The notes under the pieces are model-generated. The model made no database searches. It was not told the DNA's origin and saw nothing but the letters and a program-made list of their open reading frames with translations. From the NCBI GenBank assembly GCA_004352715.1, contig SCFE01000079.1:636713-700712 (forward strand): a DNA stretch of 64,000 nt, given 5' to 3'. The position numbers and the translations under genes were made by a program. Below, piece by piece: positions 63,370 through 64,000 of this stretch (position 1 is its first letter; every line of letters begins with the position of its first letter). The DNA comes from Hofstenia miamia (taxonomy: Eukaryota > Xenacoelomorpha > Acoela).

Positions 63370-63780
63370 TTTGGTTTCTTGGTTGTAGAACATGTGGCCA
63401 GTATAATATAAACTGGCAAATCTTGGATTCGTCACTAAACATTAATTGATGCCACATCTAAGGGGTGTAGTGTTGGTATTGCCTGCAGAAGCACAACTGG
63501 TCTCAAATGTTCTTTGAAGACAATCAGGGTTTGGCTGCCCGTTTGCATGATGGAAGGTCAAAGGTAGTATTCAGTTGACGCCTGATGGTGCATGTTGATA
63601 CATTCTGTACTACTGCAGCTATATTTGCTTTGACTTCAGAAGATGAAGAGAATGGTTGATTGAATGAGATGGTCAGTCTGAGGAGTTGGCACTTTTGGAC
63701 TTGCAGACCACTTGCAAGAGCAAAAATTTTGCAGTTGCTGATAGCAAGTAACACTTCTGGATACCAAAGATACTGACACG
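63370..63780 (-). pseudogene. Tc1-like transposase relic, N-terminal half
   Basis: The minus-strand frame (63754 downward) reads LRLTISFNQPFSSSSEVKAN, IAAVVQNVSTCTIRRQL and NTTFDLPSCKRAAKP, then a stop, and in continuation MFSDESRFCQFI. This matches the Tc1 pattern SSxELxxxIxxxTGxxVSxxTIRRRL...AAKKPLL...FSDESRF (first catalytic Asp). It is truncated after that block by the neighbouring plus-strand fragment, suggesting overlapping insertions. Confidence 0.6.
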
Positions 63781-64000
63781 CCCATTCTAACAGCTATATG
63801 TGATAATTGTACCCCTCCTCATACAAGATATGAATTTGAGCACACTTTGTTGGTGAAATTTCACTGCCACAGACCATATTTCAAACTATAGTTATAATGC
63901 TTTTTCAGTGAAAATGTATTGTGTGTAATTCTAAAGTTCTGTTAATTTGATTGGCTAAATGAATCTCTTGTAAATTCTAAGAAAAAAATTGGGAATTCCA

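Overview
This is a eukaryotic, AT-rich (roughly two-thirds A+T), intron-containing, transposon-rich window. The two recognisable host genes are animal genes: dishevelled (Wnt pathway) and a RidA/UK114 family gene. The dishevelled N-terminus, the long AT-rich introns and the load of Tc1, mariner, hAT, pogo, PIF/Harbinger and P-like elements suggest an invertebrate, most likely an arthropod. Sequence alone does not settle the species. There is no bacterial-style gene organisation, CRISPR array or operon. One assembly gap (794 N) lies at 60972-61765, and single N bases are at 26016 and 30080.

Layout. 1-9.3 kb: AT-rich non-coding DNA, with a small GC island near 0.25-0.35 kb and one short coding-like patch at 4.72-4.83 kb. 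9.30-10.94 kb: a short hAT element (8-bp target duplication) carrying a nested, intact Tc1-like transposon. 11.31-11.79 kb: a PIF/Harbinger-type MITE with TTA target duplications. 14.2-14.7 kb: a non-LTR retrotransposon relic. 20.38-24.75 kb, minus strand: the first four coding exons of dishevelled, covering the complete DIX domain and the start of the linker to PDZ. A deleted pogo/Tigger element (22.10-22.46 kb) sits in its third intron. Later dsh exons (basic region, PDZ, DEP) were not found down to base 1.

26.4-26.6 kb: an 11-bp minisatellite, followed by a full-length mariner (26.65-27.99 kb) with an intact 352-aa DD34D transposase. 32.7-36.8 kb: a graveyard on the minus strand, made of a broken DDE_3/mariner-like element and a broken Tc1-like element. 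The Tc1-like relic is a relative of the 9.6-kb copy and is split by a 1,024-bp hAT insertion with a perfect 8-bp target duplication.

40.04-51.97 kb, minus strand: the RidA gene, two coding exons that join in phase 0 across an 11.5-kb intron. The intron holds an antisense decayed F-box/leucine-rich-repeat gene (42.5-43.9 kb), a small hAT MITE (44.8 kb), nine perfect tandem copies of a 190-bp unit (46.0-47.7 kb), an orphan ORF (48.5 kb) and a P-element-like relic (50.7-51.4 kb).

53.0-53.5 kb: a hAT transposase C-terminal relic. 55.99 kb: an orphan single-exon ORF of 144 codons with a nearby polyadenylation signal. 57.79-59.40 kb: a broken Tc1-like element with IR/DR-type double terminal repeats. 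61.8-62.1 kb: a retrotransposon fragment abutting the gap. 62.9-63.9 kb: a transposon-type gene fragment with a well-formed 92-bp intron, next to a third Tc1 relic.

The host genes do not form a functional module. dsh encodes a cytoplasmic Wnt scaffold and RidA encodes a metabolite-damage-control enamine/imine deaminase. What ties the window together is transposon nesting within and between these two minus-strand genes.
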